Under the pieces are notes generated by a model, which was not told where the DNA came from, did no database searches, and was given only the letters and a program-made list of their open reading frames with translations. From NCBI RefSeq assembly GCF_036345915.1, contig NZ_CP107785.1, positions 9,052,001 to 9,116,000 of the forward strand: 64,000 bases of DNA. Reading direction: 5' to 3'. The DNA is from Nocardia sp. NBC_00565 (GTDB lineage Bacteria; Actinomycetota; Actinomycetes; Mycobacteriales; Mycobacteriaceae). The translations under genes and the position numbers were made by a program. Below, one piece after another: positions 44,242 to 54,558 of the stretch; position 1 is the stretch's first letter; each line of letters begins with the position of its first letter.

Positions 44242-44447
44242 CTGCCCCGCTGACTTGACTGCCCCGCTGACTTGACTGCCCCGCCGACTTGACCAAATCG
44301 CTGACGTGACTGACCCGCTGACTTAACCAAATCGCCGACTTGACCGCAGCACTCACTTGACCGCACCGGTAACTCGACCGAATCGCCAATTTGACCGCAC
44401 CGCTGACTTGACCGCAGCGCCGACCTAGCCGCAGCGCCGAATTCGCC
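44227..44447. repeat. Tandem array of thirteen 17-bp units
   Basis: The unit gccccgctgacttgact is perfect in the first three copies (44227, 44244, 44261). It degrades gradually through copies starting every 17 bp up to 44431, with no indel breaking the 17-bp phase. Most copies keep gac-ttgac. The array starts inside the end of the lipoprotein gene and ends about 40 bp before the next start. Since 17 is not a multiple of three, no constant peptide is encoded. Confidence 0.9.
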
Positions 44448-44488
44448 TGCGGCGCCGCCACATCAGATACGAACAGGAGTACGGTCCG

Positions 44489-45469
44489 ATGACTCGCACT
44501 ACGACACGACCAGGGCTCGCCGGTGCCATCCGAGCGGTCGCCGCGCTGACCGTAATCGGCAGCGCTGTCGCGGTGACCGCGTTGACGGTCCGCCAGGATG
44601 ATGAGGTCGCGAGGGTCGTGGTCGAGCAGGAACAGCCGACTGCGGGACAGTCCACCGCGACGCCGACGTCCACTGCGACACCGACATCCGCCGCCGCATC
44701 GACACCGGTCGCACCGCCGACGCCTGGAGCTGCCGCGCCACCCGCGGGCGCTGCCGCCGGTGCCCCCGCCGCTTCGGTCCCGCTGGGTGCGGCAGGCGTC
44801 CCAGCCGCCGTCGCGATCGGTCCGGCCACCAGTGCAACCACCCCCGGCACAACCGGCCCCGCGACCTCGGTCCCGCTCGGCGGCGCACCCGGAGCTGATC
44901 CCGCGAGTTCGGTCCCACTCGGCGGTACCCCCGGAACCGGCCCGGCAACGTCAATTCCCCTCGGCGCCAGCCCATTCGCCACCCCCGCGGTCAACACCCA
45001 ATCGGCCTGCCCACTCGGCTGGCCCGCCCCGAAGCAACAGGGCGGCCTCGCCTCACTCATCGGCCTCGCCCCCTTGGCCGGCCCGTTCTCCTCCGAGGCC
45101 TTCGCCCTCGGCTCGGTCTACCAGCCGATCCTGCAACTGGTCGGCCCTGTCCTCGCCGAGATCGCGCCCGTGATCACCCAGTACCAGCCACTCATCGATC
45201 CGCTGATCACCCAGGTGCAGGCTGTGGAAGCCGTTGTACTGCAAGCGATCCTGCCCTACTACGGCCCCTACCGTGATCAGCTCATCGCCGCCGAGGGCGA
45301 CCTGGCAAAGGCTCTCACCCCGATACTGACCAACGTCTACAACAGCGAGATCGCCTCCTGCTTCGTCGCCTGGCAGGGCCAGATCATCGATCAGGCCAAG
45401 GGCGGCCCGATCAGGGTCGCGTCCCTGGCCCATCCCGGCACCATCGTCGAACTCGGTCCGGAGTCTTGA
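44489..45469 (+). CDS. Exported Pro/Ala/Thr-rich repeat protein
   Basis: The 326-aa protein has an N-terminal signal/anchor helix (about 12-32). A low-complexity Pro-Ala-Thr region (45-165) contains repeats of SVPLGGAPG type (four copies of S-V/I-P-LG), and a C-terminal hydrophobic amphipathic domain (170-320) contains two Cys (SACPLGWP and SCFVAWQ). It resembles cell-wall-spanning surface proteins of mycolate actinobacteria. The function is unknown. It has its own gaacaggag ribosome binding site after the repeat array. Confidence 0.8.
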   Translation: MTRTTTRPGLAGAIRAVAALTVIGSAVAVTALTVRQDDEVARVVVEQEQPTAGQSTATPTSTATPTSAAASTPVAPPTPGAAAPPAGAAAGAPAASVPLGAAGVPAAVAIGPATSATTPGTTGPATSVPLGGAPGADPASSVPLGGTPGTGPATSIPLGASPFATPAVNTQSACPLGWPAPKQQGGLASLIGLAPLAGPFSSEAFALGSVYQPILQLVGPVLAEIAPVITQYQPLIDPLITQVQAVEAVVLQAILPYYGPYRDQLIAAEGDLAKALTPILTNVYNSEIASCFVAWQGQIIDQAKGGPIRVASLAHPGTIVELGPES

Positions 45470-45518
45470 ATCGGCAAGGAGTATTAACGGCTGCCGGTGT
45501 ACCGGCCATACTCGATGT

Positions 45519-46499
45519 ATGGGGAGACAAGTTCGGTCGGGGGCGGCGCTACAGCGGCTGGTCGACCAAGGTGTATTGACCGACGCTCAGCGCGATGCGG
45601 TCACGACGGCATTAGCAGCGGAGCAGGAGAAGCCCCAGTCGCCGGGCAAACTGCTCGCCGAGATCGCCGCGTATATCGGCGCGGGTGCGATGCTCGGCGC
45701 CCTCGCCCTATTACTCACCTCTTCCTGGGACGACCTGCAGCGGACCGGCCGCATTGTCATCTTCGCGCTGGTATCCGTCGGCCTCGCCGTCGGCGCGATC
45801 GCGCTCGCCGGTGGCATCTCCGGATTGTTCAGCCGCACTCCGGTCTCACACACGTCCCGCTCGCGGCTCGCCACGGTGCTGTTCGCGCTCGCTTCCATAT
45901 CGGTTGCCGTATCGGTGGGCTCGGCTCTCGATAGCAATCCGGACCGTGCGTTGGTCTGCGCCTGCATAGCGGGTCTGGTGGTGGCCCTTCTCGGCTATCT
46001 GGCCCTGCCGTCGGTGATCGGCATCTTCGCTGCGGCTTGGTACAGCGTCGGCCTGGTCTTGGTAGTGCTCGACGAGGTGTTCGACGTCGAGGAAGTCTGG
46101 GTCGGCCTCGGCCTGCTCGCCCTCGGCGCGATCTGGTTCGCGCTCACCAGGTTCGGCGTATTCGTCGAAAACTGGGCGGGATATATCGTGGCGATCCTCA
46201 TCTCGGTGACGGGCGCGGTGACTGTCGACAGCAGCCCGGAGCAGCAGGGATTCGTGCTCACCGCGCTGGTGGCCGTCGTTTGTTTCGTGCTGTATGCCAC
46301 GCAACGCTCGGCAGTGCTCGTGATCGGCGGCAGCGCGACGGTCGCGCTCGCCGTGGCTATGGGGGTCGGCCGACTGTTCGATGGCGAAGCCGGCGTCCTG
46401 GTCGCGATCGTGATAGTCGGCGCGGTAGTGCTCGCCGTGGGCACGCGATTGCTCACCCGATCGCCGTCGCGTGACACACAGCGTCCCGGCCAGAGCTAG
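45519..46499 (+). CDS. DUF2157-like polytopic membrane protein
   Basis: The 326-aa protein has a soluble N-terminal segment (1-45; LQRLVDQGVLTDAQRDAVTTA, a short helical domain usual in DUF2157). About eight to nine membrane helices follow (GKLLAEIAAYIGAGAMLGAL onwards). The function of the family is unknown. It may be the last gene of the envelope locus but starts 49 bp after the previous stop. Confidence 0.75.
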   Translation: MGRQVRSGAALQRLVDQGVLTDAQRDAVTTALAAEQEKPQSPGKLLAEIAAYIGAGAMLGALALLLTSSWDDLQRTGRIVIFALVSVGLAVGAIALAGGISGLFSRTPVSHTSRSRLATVLFALASISVAVSVGSALDSNPDRALVCACIAGLVVALLGYLALPSVIGIFAAAWYSVGLVLVVLDEVFDVEEVWVGLGLLALGAIWFALTRFGVFVENWAGYIVAILISVTGAVTVDSSPEQQGFVLTALVAVVCFVLYATQRSAVLVIGGSATVALAVAMGVGRLFDGEAGVLVAIVIVGAVVLAVGTRLLTRSPSRDTQRPGQS

Positions 46500-46695
46500 G
46501 CCACGGCTCGCTCCATGTTGATGTAGGCGCGGTCGCGAAGCTTCCGTACGGCGCAACAACCGGATTCTCGCCAACGCGCTGGCCATCGATCCGCATGAGA
46601 CGTTGCCGGTCGCCGCCGCTGCGGACCGAGGCTGACCTGCGCGAATTCGCGCTGCGCCGGATCGTGCCGTCGGTGGTGCGGGCGTAGGCGCTGGC
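46500..46695 (+). pseudogene. Possible gene remnant upstream of mmsA
   Basis: In the 307-bp gap before mmsA, bases 46540-46690 hold coding-like GC-rich sequence on the plus strand split over two frames. One frame reads NNRILANALAIDPHE and another EADLREFALRRIVPSVVRA before a stop at 46687. It lacks a start, a ribosome binding site and recognisable family. It may be the decayed 3' end of a gene, for example a lost regulator. Confidence 0.3.
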
Positions 46696-46736
46696 TCGTG
46701 GGATGAATCACAGTCTGTCCGCGCGCCTGTATTTGT

Positions 46737-46748
46737 TTGGACGTCCAA
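46737..46748. promoter_or_regulatory. Perfect palindrome TTGGACGTCCAA in the mmsA promoter
   Basis: A 12-bp perfect inverted repeat lies 59 bp before mmsA and directly upstream of a TATAGGAT -10-like element (46750-46757). It has the form of a TetR operator. No TetR gene is adjacent, so the repressor would be encoded elsewhere. Confidence 0.6.
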
Positions 46749-46806
46749 CTATAGGATGACCGCAGATCGCGTTTCGCGCGGCGTCGACTAGGAGAACAGG
46801 ACTGGC

Positions 46807-48306
<1,500 letters not shown>

Positions 48307-48334
48307 TCAGCTCACCGACGGGAGGTTGACGACA

Positions 48335-49474
48335 GTGTTCGTACTCGATGACGACGAGCGCGCCATCACCGAGATGGCACGCGACTTCGCCGACGAATAT
48401 CTCGCCCCGAACGCCCTCGACTGGGATGAGCAGAAGCACTTTCCAGTGGATGTGCTGCGCAAGGCGGGTTCACTCGGCATGGGCGGCATCTACATCCGTG
48501 AGGATGTCGGCGGCTCCGGGCTGCGCAGGCTCGATGCCGTGCGCATCTTCGAGCAGCTGGCCACCGGCTGTCCCGCCATCGCGGCGTATATCTCCATCCA
48601 CAACATGGTTTCGTGGATGATCGACAGCTATGGCAACGACGAGCAGCGCAACCACTGGCTGCCCCGGCTGACCTCGATGGAGTGGCTGGGCAGCTATGCG
48701 CTCACCGAGCCGGGCGCCGGATCGGATGCGGCGGCCCTGAGCACCAAGGCCGTTCGCGACGGTGCGGACTACTTGCTCACCGGGGTCAAACAATTCATCT
48801 CCGGCGCGGGCAGTACGGACGTGTACGTCATCATGGCGCGCACCGGCGATACCGGCGCGAGTGGTATCTCGGCGTTCATCGTCCCGGCCGACACTGCGGG
48901 AATCTCCTTCGGCGCCAATGAAAAGAAGATGGGCTGGAATGCGCAGCCCACTCGTCAGGTGATCCTGGACAACGCCAGGGTGCCCGCCGCCAATATGCTC
49001 GGTGTCGAAGGCAATGGCTTCCGGATCGCGATGAACGGGCTCAACGGCGGTCGGCTGAATATCGCCGCCTGCTCGCTCGGCGGCGGGCAGTCCGCACTGG
49101 ACAAGTCGGTGGCATATCTGGCCGAGCGCAAGGCCTTCGGCGGACGACTGCTCGACAATCCGGCACTGCAATTCCAGCTCGCGGATATGCGCACCTCGCT
49201 GGAGGCGGCGCGCACCCTGCTGTGGCGGGCCGCGGCGGCGCTGGATGCCGACGCCGACGACAAGGTCGAATTGTGCGCCATGGCAAAGCGATTCACTACC
49301 GACGCCGGATTCGAGGTCGCGAACAAGGCGCTGCAGTTGCACGGCGGCTACGGCTACCTGGCCGAATACGGCGTGGAGAAGATCGTCCGCGATCTACGGG
49401 TGCACCAGATTCTGGAGGGCACCAACGAAATCATGCGGGTGGTCGTTGCCCGCTCGGTGGTAGGAGCAGCATGA
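48335..49474 (+). CDS. Isobutyryl-CoA dehydrogenase-like acyl-CoA dehydrogenase
   Basis: The 379-aa flavoenzyme probably converts isobutyryl-CoA to methacrylyl-CoA. Signatures are ALTEPGAGSDAAAL, KQFISGAGSTDVYVIMAR, LHGGYGYLAEYGVEKIVRD and HQILEGTNEIMRVV, with the catalytic Glu in LEGTNE. GTG 48335 is chosen because gggagg lies 9 nt before it; the upstream TTG 48326 directly abuts that site. Assignment to isobutyryl-CoA comes from operon context. The stop overlaps the next start (ATGA). Confidence 0.92.
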   Translation: MFVLDDDERAITEMARDFADEYLAPNALDWDEQKHFPVDVLRKAGSLGMGGIYIREDVGGSGLRRLDAVRIFEQLATGCPAIAAYISIHNMVSWMIDSYGNDEQRNHWLPRLTSMEWLGSYALTEPGAGSDAAALSTKAVRDGADYLLTGVKQFISGAGSTDVYVIMARTGDTGASGISAFIVPADTAGISFGANEKKMGWNAQPTRQVILDNARVPAANMLGVEGNGFRIAMNGLNGGRLNIAACSLGGGQSALDKSVAYLAERKAFGGRLLDNPALQFQLADMRTSLEAARTLLWRAAAALDADADDKVELCAMAKRFTTDAGFEVANKALQLHGGYGYLAEYGVEKIVRDLRVHQILEGTNEIMRVVVARSVVGAA

Positions 49475-50529
49475 CGGAATCCGAAGTTCTCATCGATAAG
49501 CGGGACGGACTCGGTCTGATCACGCTGAACCGGCCCAAGGCCATCAATGCGCTGAATCATCCAATGGCCCTTGCCATTACCGCCGCGCTGCAGGTGTGGG
49601 CCGACGACGACGAGGTCCGTACCGTCGTCGTCACCGGCGCGGGGGAGCGCGGGCTCTGCGCGGGCGGCGATATCGTCGCCATCCACAACGACGCGAAAAG
49701 CGGTACTGTCAGCGCTGATTCGGCGACCGGCCGGTTCTGGCGCGACGAATACGTCCTCAACGCCCTGATCGGCCGTTACCCGAAGCCCTACGTCGTGATC
49801 ATGGACGGCATCGTGATGGGCGGCGGTGTCGGGCTTTCCGGCCACGGCAGCCACCGCATCGTCACCGAGCGTTCCAAGATCGGCATGCCCGAGGTCGGCA
49901 TCGGCTTCATCCCGGATGTCGGCGGCACCTACCTGCTCGCCCGCACCCCGGGCGAAATCGGCACACACGTCGCGCTGACCACCGCGCGGATGACCGCCGG
50001 TGACGCCATCGCCGCGGACTTCGCCGATTACTACGTGGCCTCGGAACACATTCCGGCACTGCTGGAAACGCTGCGCACCGAGACTGCCGAGATCGCGATC
50101 GCCAAATTCGCCGCGGACGCACCGGAATCCGAGTTGGTGGCGCAGCAGGACTGGATCGATGCCTGCTACAGCGCGGACACCGTCGAAGAAATCGTCGACC
50201 GGCTGCGGTCACACGGTTCGCCGGAGGCGGCCAAGGCCGCCGGTGACATCCTCACCAAATCGCCTGTGGCACTAAAAGTGACGCTCCGTTCGCTGCGCGC
50301 TGCCCGTACCGCGCCGAGCCTGGAAGCCGTGCTGAACCAGGAGTACCGCGTCTCGATCGCCTCGCTGGCCTCGCACGATCTGGTCGAGGGCATCCGCGCC
50401 CAGGTGATCGACAAGGACCGCAACCCACAGTGGTCGCCCGCGACACTCGCCGAGGTCACCACCGAGCAAGTCGACGCGTATTTCGCCGAATTGGGCGATA
50501 AGGAACTGGGTTTGGAGGCAGACAAGTGA
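49471..50529 (+). CDS. 3-Hydroxyisobutyryl-CoA hydrolase (crotonase family)
   Basis: The 352-aa protein hydrolyses 3-hydroxyisobutyryl-CoA to free 3-hydroxyisobutyrate. It has the HIBCH pattern: GLCAGGDIVAIHND for the oxyanion hole, MGGGVGLSGHGSHRIVTE and MPEVGIGFIPDVGGTYLLAR. It also has the long C-terminal extension that separates these hydrolases from hydratases. It overlaps both neighbours by 4 bp (ATGA, GTGA). Confidence 0.93.
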   Translation: MTESEVLIDKRDGLGLITLNRPKAINALNHPMALAITAALQVWADDDEVRTVVVTGAGERGLCAGGDIVAIHNDAKSGTVSADSATGRFWRDEYVLNALIGRYPKPYVVIMDGIVMGGGVGLSGHGSHRIVTERSKIGMPEVGIGFIPDVGGTYLLARTPGEIGTHVALTTARMTAGDAIAADFADYYVASEHIPALLETLRTETAEIAIAKFAADAPESELVAQQDWIDACYSADTVEEIVDRLRSHGSPEAAKAAGDILTKSPVALKVTLRSLRAARTAPSLEAVLNQEYRVSIASLASHDLVEGIRAQVIDKDRNPQWSPATLAEVTTEQVDAYFAELGDKELGLEADK

Positions 50530-51425
50530 GTAAGAAGATCGGTTTCCTCGGCCTCGGTCACATGGGCGGACCGATGGCCGCGAACCTGGTCGAGGCGGGC
50601 TACGACGTCCTCGCCTTCGACCCGGTCCCTACCGCACAGGAACAGGCGGCGAAAGACGGTGCCACCGTGGTGGATTCCGCCGCGAAGGCCGCCGCCGACC
50701 GTGATGTCGTGATCACCATGCTGCCCAACGGCAAATTGGTCCTCGACGTCTATGCCGACCTGCTCCCGGCCGCCGCTCCGGGCACGCTGTTCATCGACTG
50801 CTCCACCATCGACGTCGCCGACGCCAAGGCCGCCGCCGAGCTGGCCCTCGGCGCCGGCCACCGCGCACTGGACGCCCCGGTCTCCGGCGGTGTCGCCGGT
50901 GCGGCGGCGGGCACGCTGACCTTCATGGTCGGCGGCGGCGAGGCCGACTTCGCCGACGCGCTCGACGTACTCGAGGTCATGGGCGGCAAGGTCGTGCACT
51001 GTGGCGGCTCCGGTGTTGGCCAAGCCGCCAAGATCTGCAACAACATGCTGCTCGGCATCTCGATGGTCGGCCTGTCCGAGGCCCTGGTGCTCGGTGAGAA
51101 GCTGGGCCTGAGCCACCAGTCGTTCTTCGACGTGGTCTCCACCGCCTCGGGGCAGAGCTGGGCGCTGACCAGCTACTGTCCGGTCCCCGGCCCGGTCCCG
51201 ACCAGCCCCGCCAACAACGACTATCAGCCCGGATTTGCCACCGCACTGATGACCAAGGACCTGGGCCTGGCCGCGAACGCCCTGCGCGACAATGGCATCG
51301 ACGGGCAGCTCGGACTGCTCGCCGCCGAGATCTACGCCCGGTTCAACCAGGCGCAGGCCGGTAAGGACTTCTCGGCTATCGTCACCGACATACGTAACCG
51401 TTCCGACCGAGAAGGTGCCGAGTGA
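50526..51425 (+). CDS. mmsB: 3-Hydroxyisobutyrate dehydrogenase
   Basis: The 299-aa NAD+ dehydrogenase oxidises 3-hydroxyisobutyrate to methylmalonate semialdehyde, the MmsA substrate. [17 protein letters not shown] is the dinucleotide site, [16 protein letters not shown] the substrate loop, and [16 protein letters not shown] carries the catalytic Lys. The start is GTG 50526, coupled to the hydrolase; the end overlaps the hydratase gene by 4 bp. Confidence 0.95.
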   Translation: MSKKIGFLGLGHMGGPMAANLVEAGYDVLAFDPVPTAQEQAAKDGATVVDSAAKAAADRDVVITMLPNGKLVLDVYADLLPAAAPGTLFIDCSTIDVADAKAAAELALGAGHRALDAPVSGGVAGAAAGTLTFMVGGGEADFADALDVLEVMGGKVVHCGGSGVGQAAKICNNMLLGISMVGLSEALVLGEKLGLSHQSFFDVVSTASGQSWALTSYCPVPGPVPTSPANNDYQPGFATALMTKDLGLAANALRDNGIDGQLGLLAAEIYARFNQAQAGKDFSAIVTDIRNRSDREGAE

Positions 51426-52198
51426 CAGACTTTGAGACGATTCTGCTCGAGCGCAAGGGCCGAGTCGGCTGGATCACGCTGAACCGCCCGAAGGCGCTGA
51501 ACGCGCTGAATGGGCAGGTCCTCGACGACGTCATCGCCGCGCTCGACGAACTCGAGCACGACGAGGCGATCGGGGCCATCGTCATCACCGGTTCGGACCG
51601 GGCCTTCGCGGCGGGCGCCGATATCAAGGAGATGCAGCCCAAGTCGTACATGGATATGTTCATGAACGACTACTTCGCCCGCTGGGACCGGCTGGCGCAG
51701 TTCCGCAAGCCCACCATCGCCGCCGTCGCCGGTTACGCGCTGGGTGGCGGCTGCGAACTGGCCATGATCTGCGACATCCTGCTCGCCGCCGATAACGCCA
51801 AGTTCGGTCAGCCCGAGATCAAGCTCGGCGTCATCCCCGGTATCGGCGGTTCGCAGCGCCTTACTCGCGCGATCGGCAAGGCCAAGGCCATGGATCTGGT
51901 GCTGACCGGCCGCAATATGGATGCCGATGAGGCCGAGCGCGCCGGACTCGTCTCGCGCATCGTCCCCGCGGCCGAACTGCTCGACACCGCACTCGAGGTC
52001 GCCGAGACCATCGCCTCGATGTCGTTGCCGGTCACCATGATCGCGAAGGAGGCGGTGAACCGTTCCTTCGAGACCACCCTGGCCGAGGGCCTGCGCTTCG
52101 AGCGCCGGGTGTTCCACTCGCTGTTCGCGATCGAGGATCAGAAGGAAGGTATGAGCGCCTTCGTGGAGAAGCGTCCGGCGAAGTTCAGCAACCGCTGA
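51422..52198 (+). CDS. Enoyl-CoA hydratase (EchA8-like)
   Basis: The 258-aa crotonase-fold enzyme in this operon probably hydrates methacrylyl-CoA to 3-hydroxyisobutyryl-Co[12 protein letters not shown] and [20 protein letters not shown] form the oxyanion hole and the first catalytic Glu region, and [19 protein letters not shown] the second. It resembles mycobacterial EchA8, a general short-chain hydratase. It is the last gene of the operon, ending just before a repeat array and a terminator. Confidence 0.92.
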   Translation: MTDFETILLERKGRVGWITLNRPKALNALNGQVLDDVIAALDELEHDEAIGAIVITGSDRAFAAGADIKEMQPKSYMDMFMNDYFARWDRLAQFRKPTIAAVAGYALGGGCELAMICDILLAADNAKFGQPEIKLGVIPGIGGSQRLTRAIGKAKAMDLVLTGRNMDADEAERAGLVSRIVPAAELLDTALEVAETIASMSLPVTMIAKEAVNRSFETTLAEGLRFERRVFHSLFAIEDQKEGMSAFVEKRPAKFSNR

Positions 52199-52218
52199 TT
52201 CGCGCACGACTGTATTAA

Positions 52219-52418
52219 CCCACCCCGCCGACTCCGTCGGCTGCCGTCCCCGAGATCTACCCACCCCGCCGACTCCGTCGGCTGCCGTCCCCGAGATCTA
52301 CCCGCCCCGCCGACTCCGTCGGCTGCCGTCCCCGAGATCAACCCGCCCCGCCGACTCCGTCGGCTGCCGTCCCCGAGATCAACCCACCCCGCCGACTCCG
52401 TCGGCTACCGTCCCCGAG
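52219..52418. repeat. Five tandem 41-bp repeats with internal hairpin
   Basis: Units start at 52219, 52260, 52301, 52342 and 52383 and are nearly identical, differing by single bases (cccacccc/cccgcccc, gatcta/gatcaa, one ctgccg/ctaccg). Each contains gccgac-tcc-gtcggc, a perfect 6-bp stem with a 3-nt loop. The array fills the gap between two converging genes and runs into the terminator. It resembles mycobacterial MIRU/VNTR loci in size and placement. Confidence 0.92.
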
Positions 52419-52448
52419 TGCCCGGCCGAGTGGATCTCGGCCGGGCAC
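52418..52448. terminator. Strong bidirectional terminator after the valine operon
   Basis: A perfect 13-bp stem (52418-52430 with 52436-52448; gtgcccggccgag) has a 5-nt loop, followed on the plus strand by agttgtttt. It lies between the convergent hydratase and membrane-protein genes and can stop both. Confidence 0.85.
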
Positions 52449-52463
52449 AGTTGTTTTCGGCTG

Positions 52464-53282
52464 CTATCGGCGGCGACGGAACGACTGCGACAGATCCGCC
52501 GTCGCGAAGGCGACCGGGACGTTGCCATCAGCGCTGAAGCGGTACAGCGCCGTCTGGTAGATGCCGGATACGGCCGATACCACCACCGCACTCGCGATGA
52601 TCCAGGCAATGCCGAGTGCGATAACCGCAAGCGCGGCACCGGCACTCGCGCCGAACAGGACGAAGCCCGCGACGATCACCAGCACGCCGGGCAGTGCGAG
52701 CAGCACGCCGAACAGTCCGAGACCGGCATTGCCGACCAGGTTCTCGCCCCAGGTCCGCTTCAGCGCGGCCGACGAATCTTTCACCGCCGCAACGACAGTG
52801 CGATCCTCCAGCACGATCTTCGGCAGTACGAGGAAGGTGATCACCTGCCAGGCGGTTCCGGCGATGGCGGCCAGAATAGTGCCGAGGAACGGGACCCGGT
52901 CCTGCAGATAGCGCACCGCCTGCGACACCGTCGCCGATATCGCCGCCCACAGCAGGATCTGCGGCCACCGTGCACCGGCCGCACGCAGGCCACCGGCGAC
53001 ACTGGGATCCCCACCCTGCAATGCGATATTCGCCTGCGAGATCAACGCCGCGTTGAAGAAGATCGTGACGAAGGCCGAGACCAGGTACATCAGTCCGAAC
53101 AGGACGTAGGTGGTGTTCGACGATTTGTCCCAGATACCACTGGCGATGATCGGGACGACGAACGAAATGGTGACAACAACACTCGCCGCACCCGAGAGAA
53201 CCGGGAATACCGCTAATTCCTTGCGCGATTTCAATACTGCTGCCGAAGTCTTGAACATCTGCCACGAATTCGCGAATGCCAT
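52464..53282 (-). CDS. DUF6159-like polytopic membrane protein
   Basis: The 272-aa protein has six predicted membrane helices. The opening MAFANSWQMFKTSAAVLKSR is a short cytoplasmic segment typical of this family of actinobacterial membrane proteins of unknown function. ATG 53282 is preceded by ggggag; an upstream in-frame start would add 20 residues with no ribosome binding site. It is transcribed toward the 41-bp repeats. Confidence 0.8.
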   Translation of the reverse strand: MAFANSWQMFKTSAAVLKSRKELAVFPVLSGAASVVVTISFVVPIIASGIWDKSSNTTYVLFGLMYLVSAFVTIFFNAALISQANIALQGGDPSVAGGLRAAGARWPQILLWAAISATVSQAVRYLQDRVPFLGTILAAIAGTAWQVITFLVLPKIVLEDRTVVAAVKDSSAALKRTWGENLVGNAGLGLFGVLLALPGVLVIVAGFVLFGASAGAALAVIALGIAWIIASAVVVSAVSGIYQTALYRFSADGNVPVAFATADLSQSFRRRR

Positions 53283-53367
53283 CGGTGAACTCCCCTGAAG
53301 ATCAGTTGATCGGATGTGTTCACCGTAGAGAGCTCGCCACAAGATCGGCTTATGGACTTCTTAACGC

Positions 53368-54438
53368 TCAATTGAGCGGGGTCGGCGGAATGCCGGCCAC
53401 TTCAACCGGCGTCGGCGCGTTTCCGCCATCGGGGGTCTGTGCCGCGCTGCGGTCCATGGTGAGTATCCCCGCGATGGTCGCGCCGAGCGCGACCGTAACC
53501 GCGACGGCGGCAATAAGTTTTCGACGGCCGACGGTGGTCGGTACGAGTGCGCCGGTCGTCAGTGCGCCGCTGCGCAGCCGCGCCATTCGCACATCGCCGG
53601 ACGGGCGTTCCGCGGCGACCAACACCGCACCGCGCGCCGAGACGTACTCCGGCTCCGAGTCGTAGACGACCGGCAGTTCGATCATCTCGGCCAGCTCTTC
53701 GCGGATGTTCGGATTGCGCGTGCAGCCGCCGACCAGCACCAGTGCCTCCGGCTGGATGCCGGTCTGTTCGATCAGCTGGCGCACGAACGATGCCGAATGA
53801 TGGATGCCCGCGGCGCACAATTCGGCGAGGTCACTGCGGGTGATCACGGCGCGTCCGCCGGAACTGGCGTCCATGGCGGTGATCACCCGGGCGCTGCTGA
53901 GCTCCTCGCGGTGCCGACGGCTGGTCAATTTATCGGTGAGCACACCGCCGCGGGCCAGCTGCCAGCGCAGCAGTGCGTCGTAGCCGTCGCCGCCGAGTAC
54001 TGTGCTGCGTTTGCTGGAAAGGATGGTGTCGGTGCGGCAGTCGGCGTGGGTGATGGTCAGGCCGGAGCTGCCGAGGTCGTAGAGGATCACCGAGCCGCTG
54101 GTGGGCAGTCGGCCGGTGAACCGCAGGTAGCGCAGCTGGGCCAGCGGTTCGTCGATGATGGTGAGCCTGGTCCGGCCCGCGGTGGCCCGGATGGCGTCGG
54201 CGTGCAGCGGGCAGCGACAGGTCACCGCGGTTCCGGTGATCAGCTCGTCGCGCCGGTCGGCGGCCGCGCGCATCTGGCGGATCGCCTCGAAGACCGGTTC
54301 CTCGACCCCACCACCCGCCCGACGCGGCACCTGGCATCGATCGATCGGGGGAAGATGCGGCTGATCGGAATGCGTCAGCATCGCGCGGGCACCACCAGCG
54401 CCCGCCGATACCCCCAAGACCAGCACCATGGACTCCAT
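53368..54438 (-). CDS. Hsp70/actin-fold ATPase-like protein with C-terminal membrane helix
   Basis: The 356-aa protein keeps the later parts of the Hsp70/actin fold: VILYDLGSSGLTITHAD (phosphate 2), ALVLVGGCTRNPNIREELAE (adenosine site) and EYVSARGAVLVAA. The N-terminal phosphate-1 loop is atypical (VLGVSAGAGG). One membrane helix (KLIAAVAVTVALGATIAGIL) follows near residue 310, with a short Pro-rich exterior tail. ATG 54438 is chosen; ATG 54429 and TTG 54465 are alternatives. Similar proteins occur across Mycobacteriales with no defined role. Confidence 0.75.
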   Translation of the reverse strand: MESMVLVLGVSAGAGGARAMLTHSDQPHLPPIDRCQVPRRAGGGVEEPVFEAIRQMRAAADRRDELITGTAVTCRCPLHADAIRATAGRTRLTIIDEPLAQLRYLRFTGRLPTSGSVILYDLGSSGLTITHADCRTDTILSSKRSTVLGGDGYDALLRWQLARGGVLTDKLTSRRHREELSSARVITAMDASSGGRAVITRSDLAELCAAGIHHSASFVRQLIEQTGIQPEALVLVGGCTRNPNIREELAEMIELPVVYDSEPEYVSARGAVLVAAERPSGDVRMARLRSGALTTGALVPTTVGRRKLIAAVAVTVALGATIAGILTMDRSAAQTPDGGNAPTPVEVAGIPPTPLN

Positions 54439-54558
54439 GGTGGACTCTTTCGAGTCCGCTGCCAAGACGGCGGGGCGGGGAATTCGCTAGTTGGATGCCA
54501 GACCGTTACCGGGGATTCGTTGGTGCGGTGTAATAGACCGACCGGTTGGCGCGGTTCG

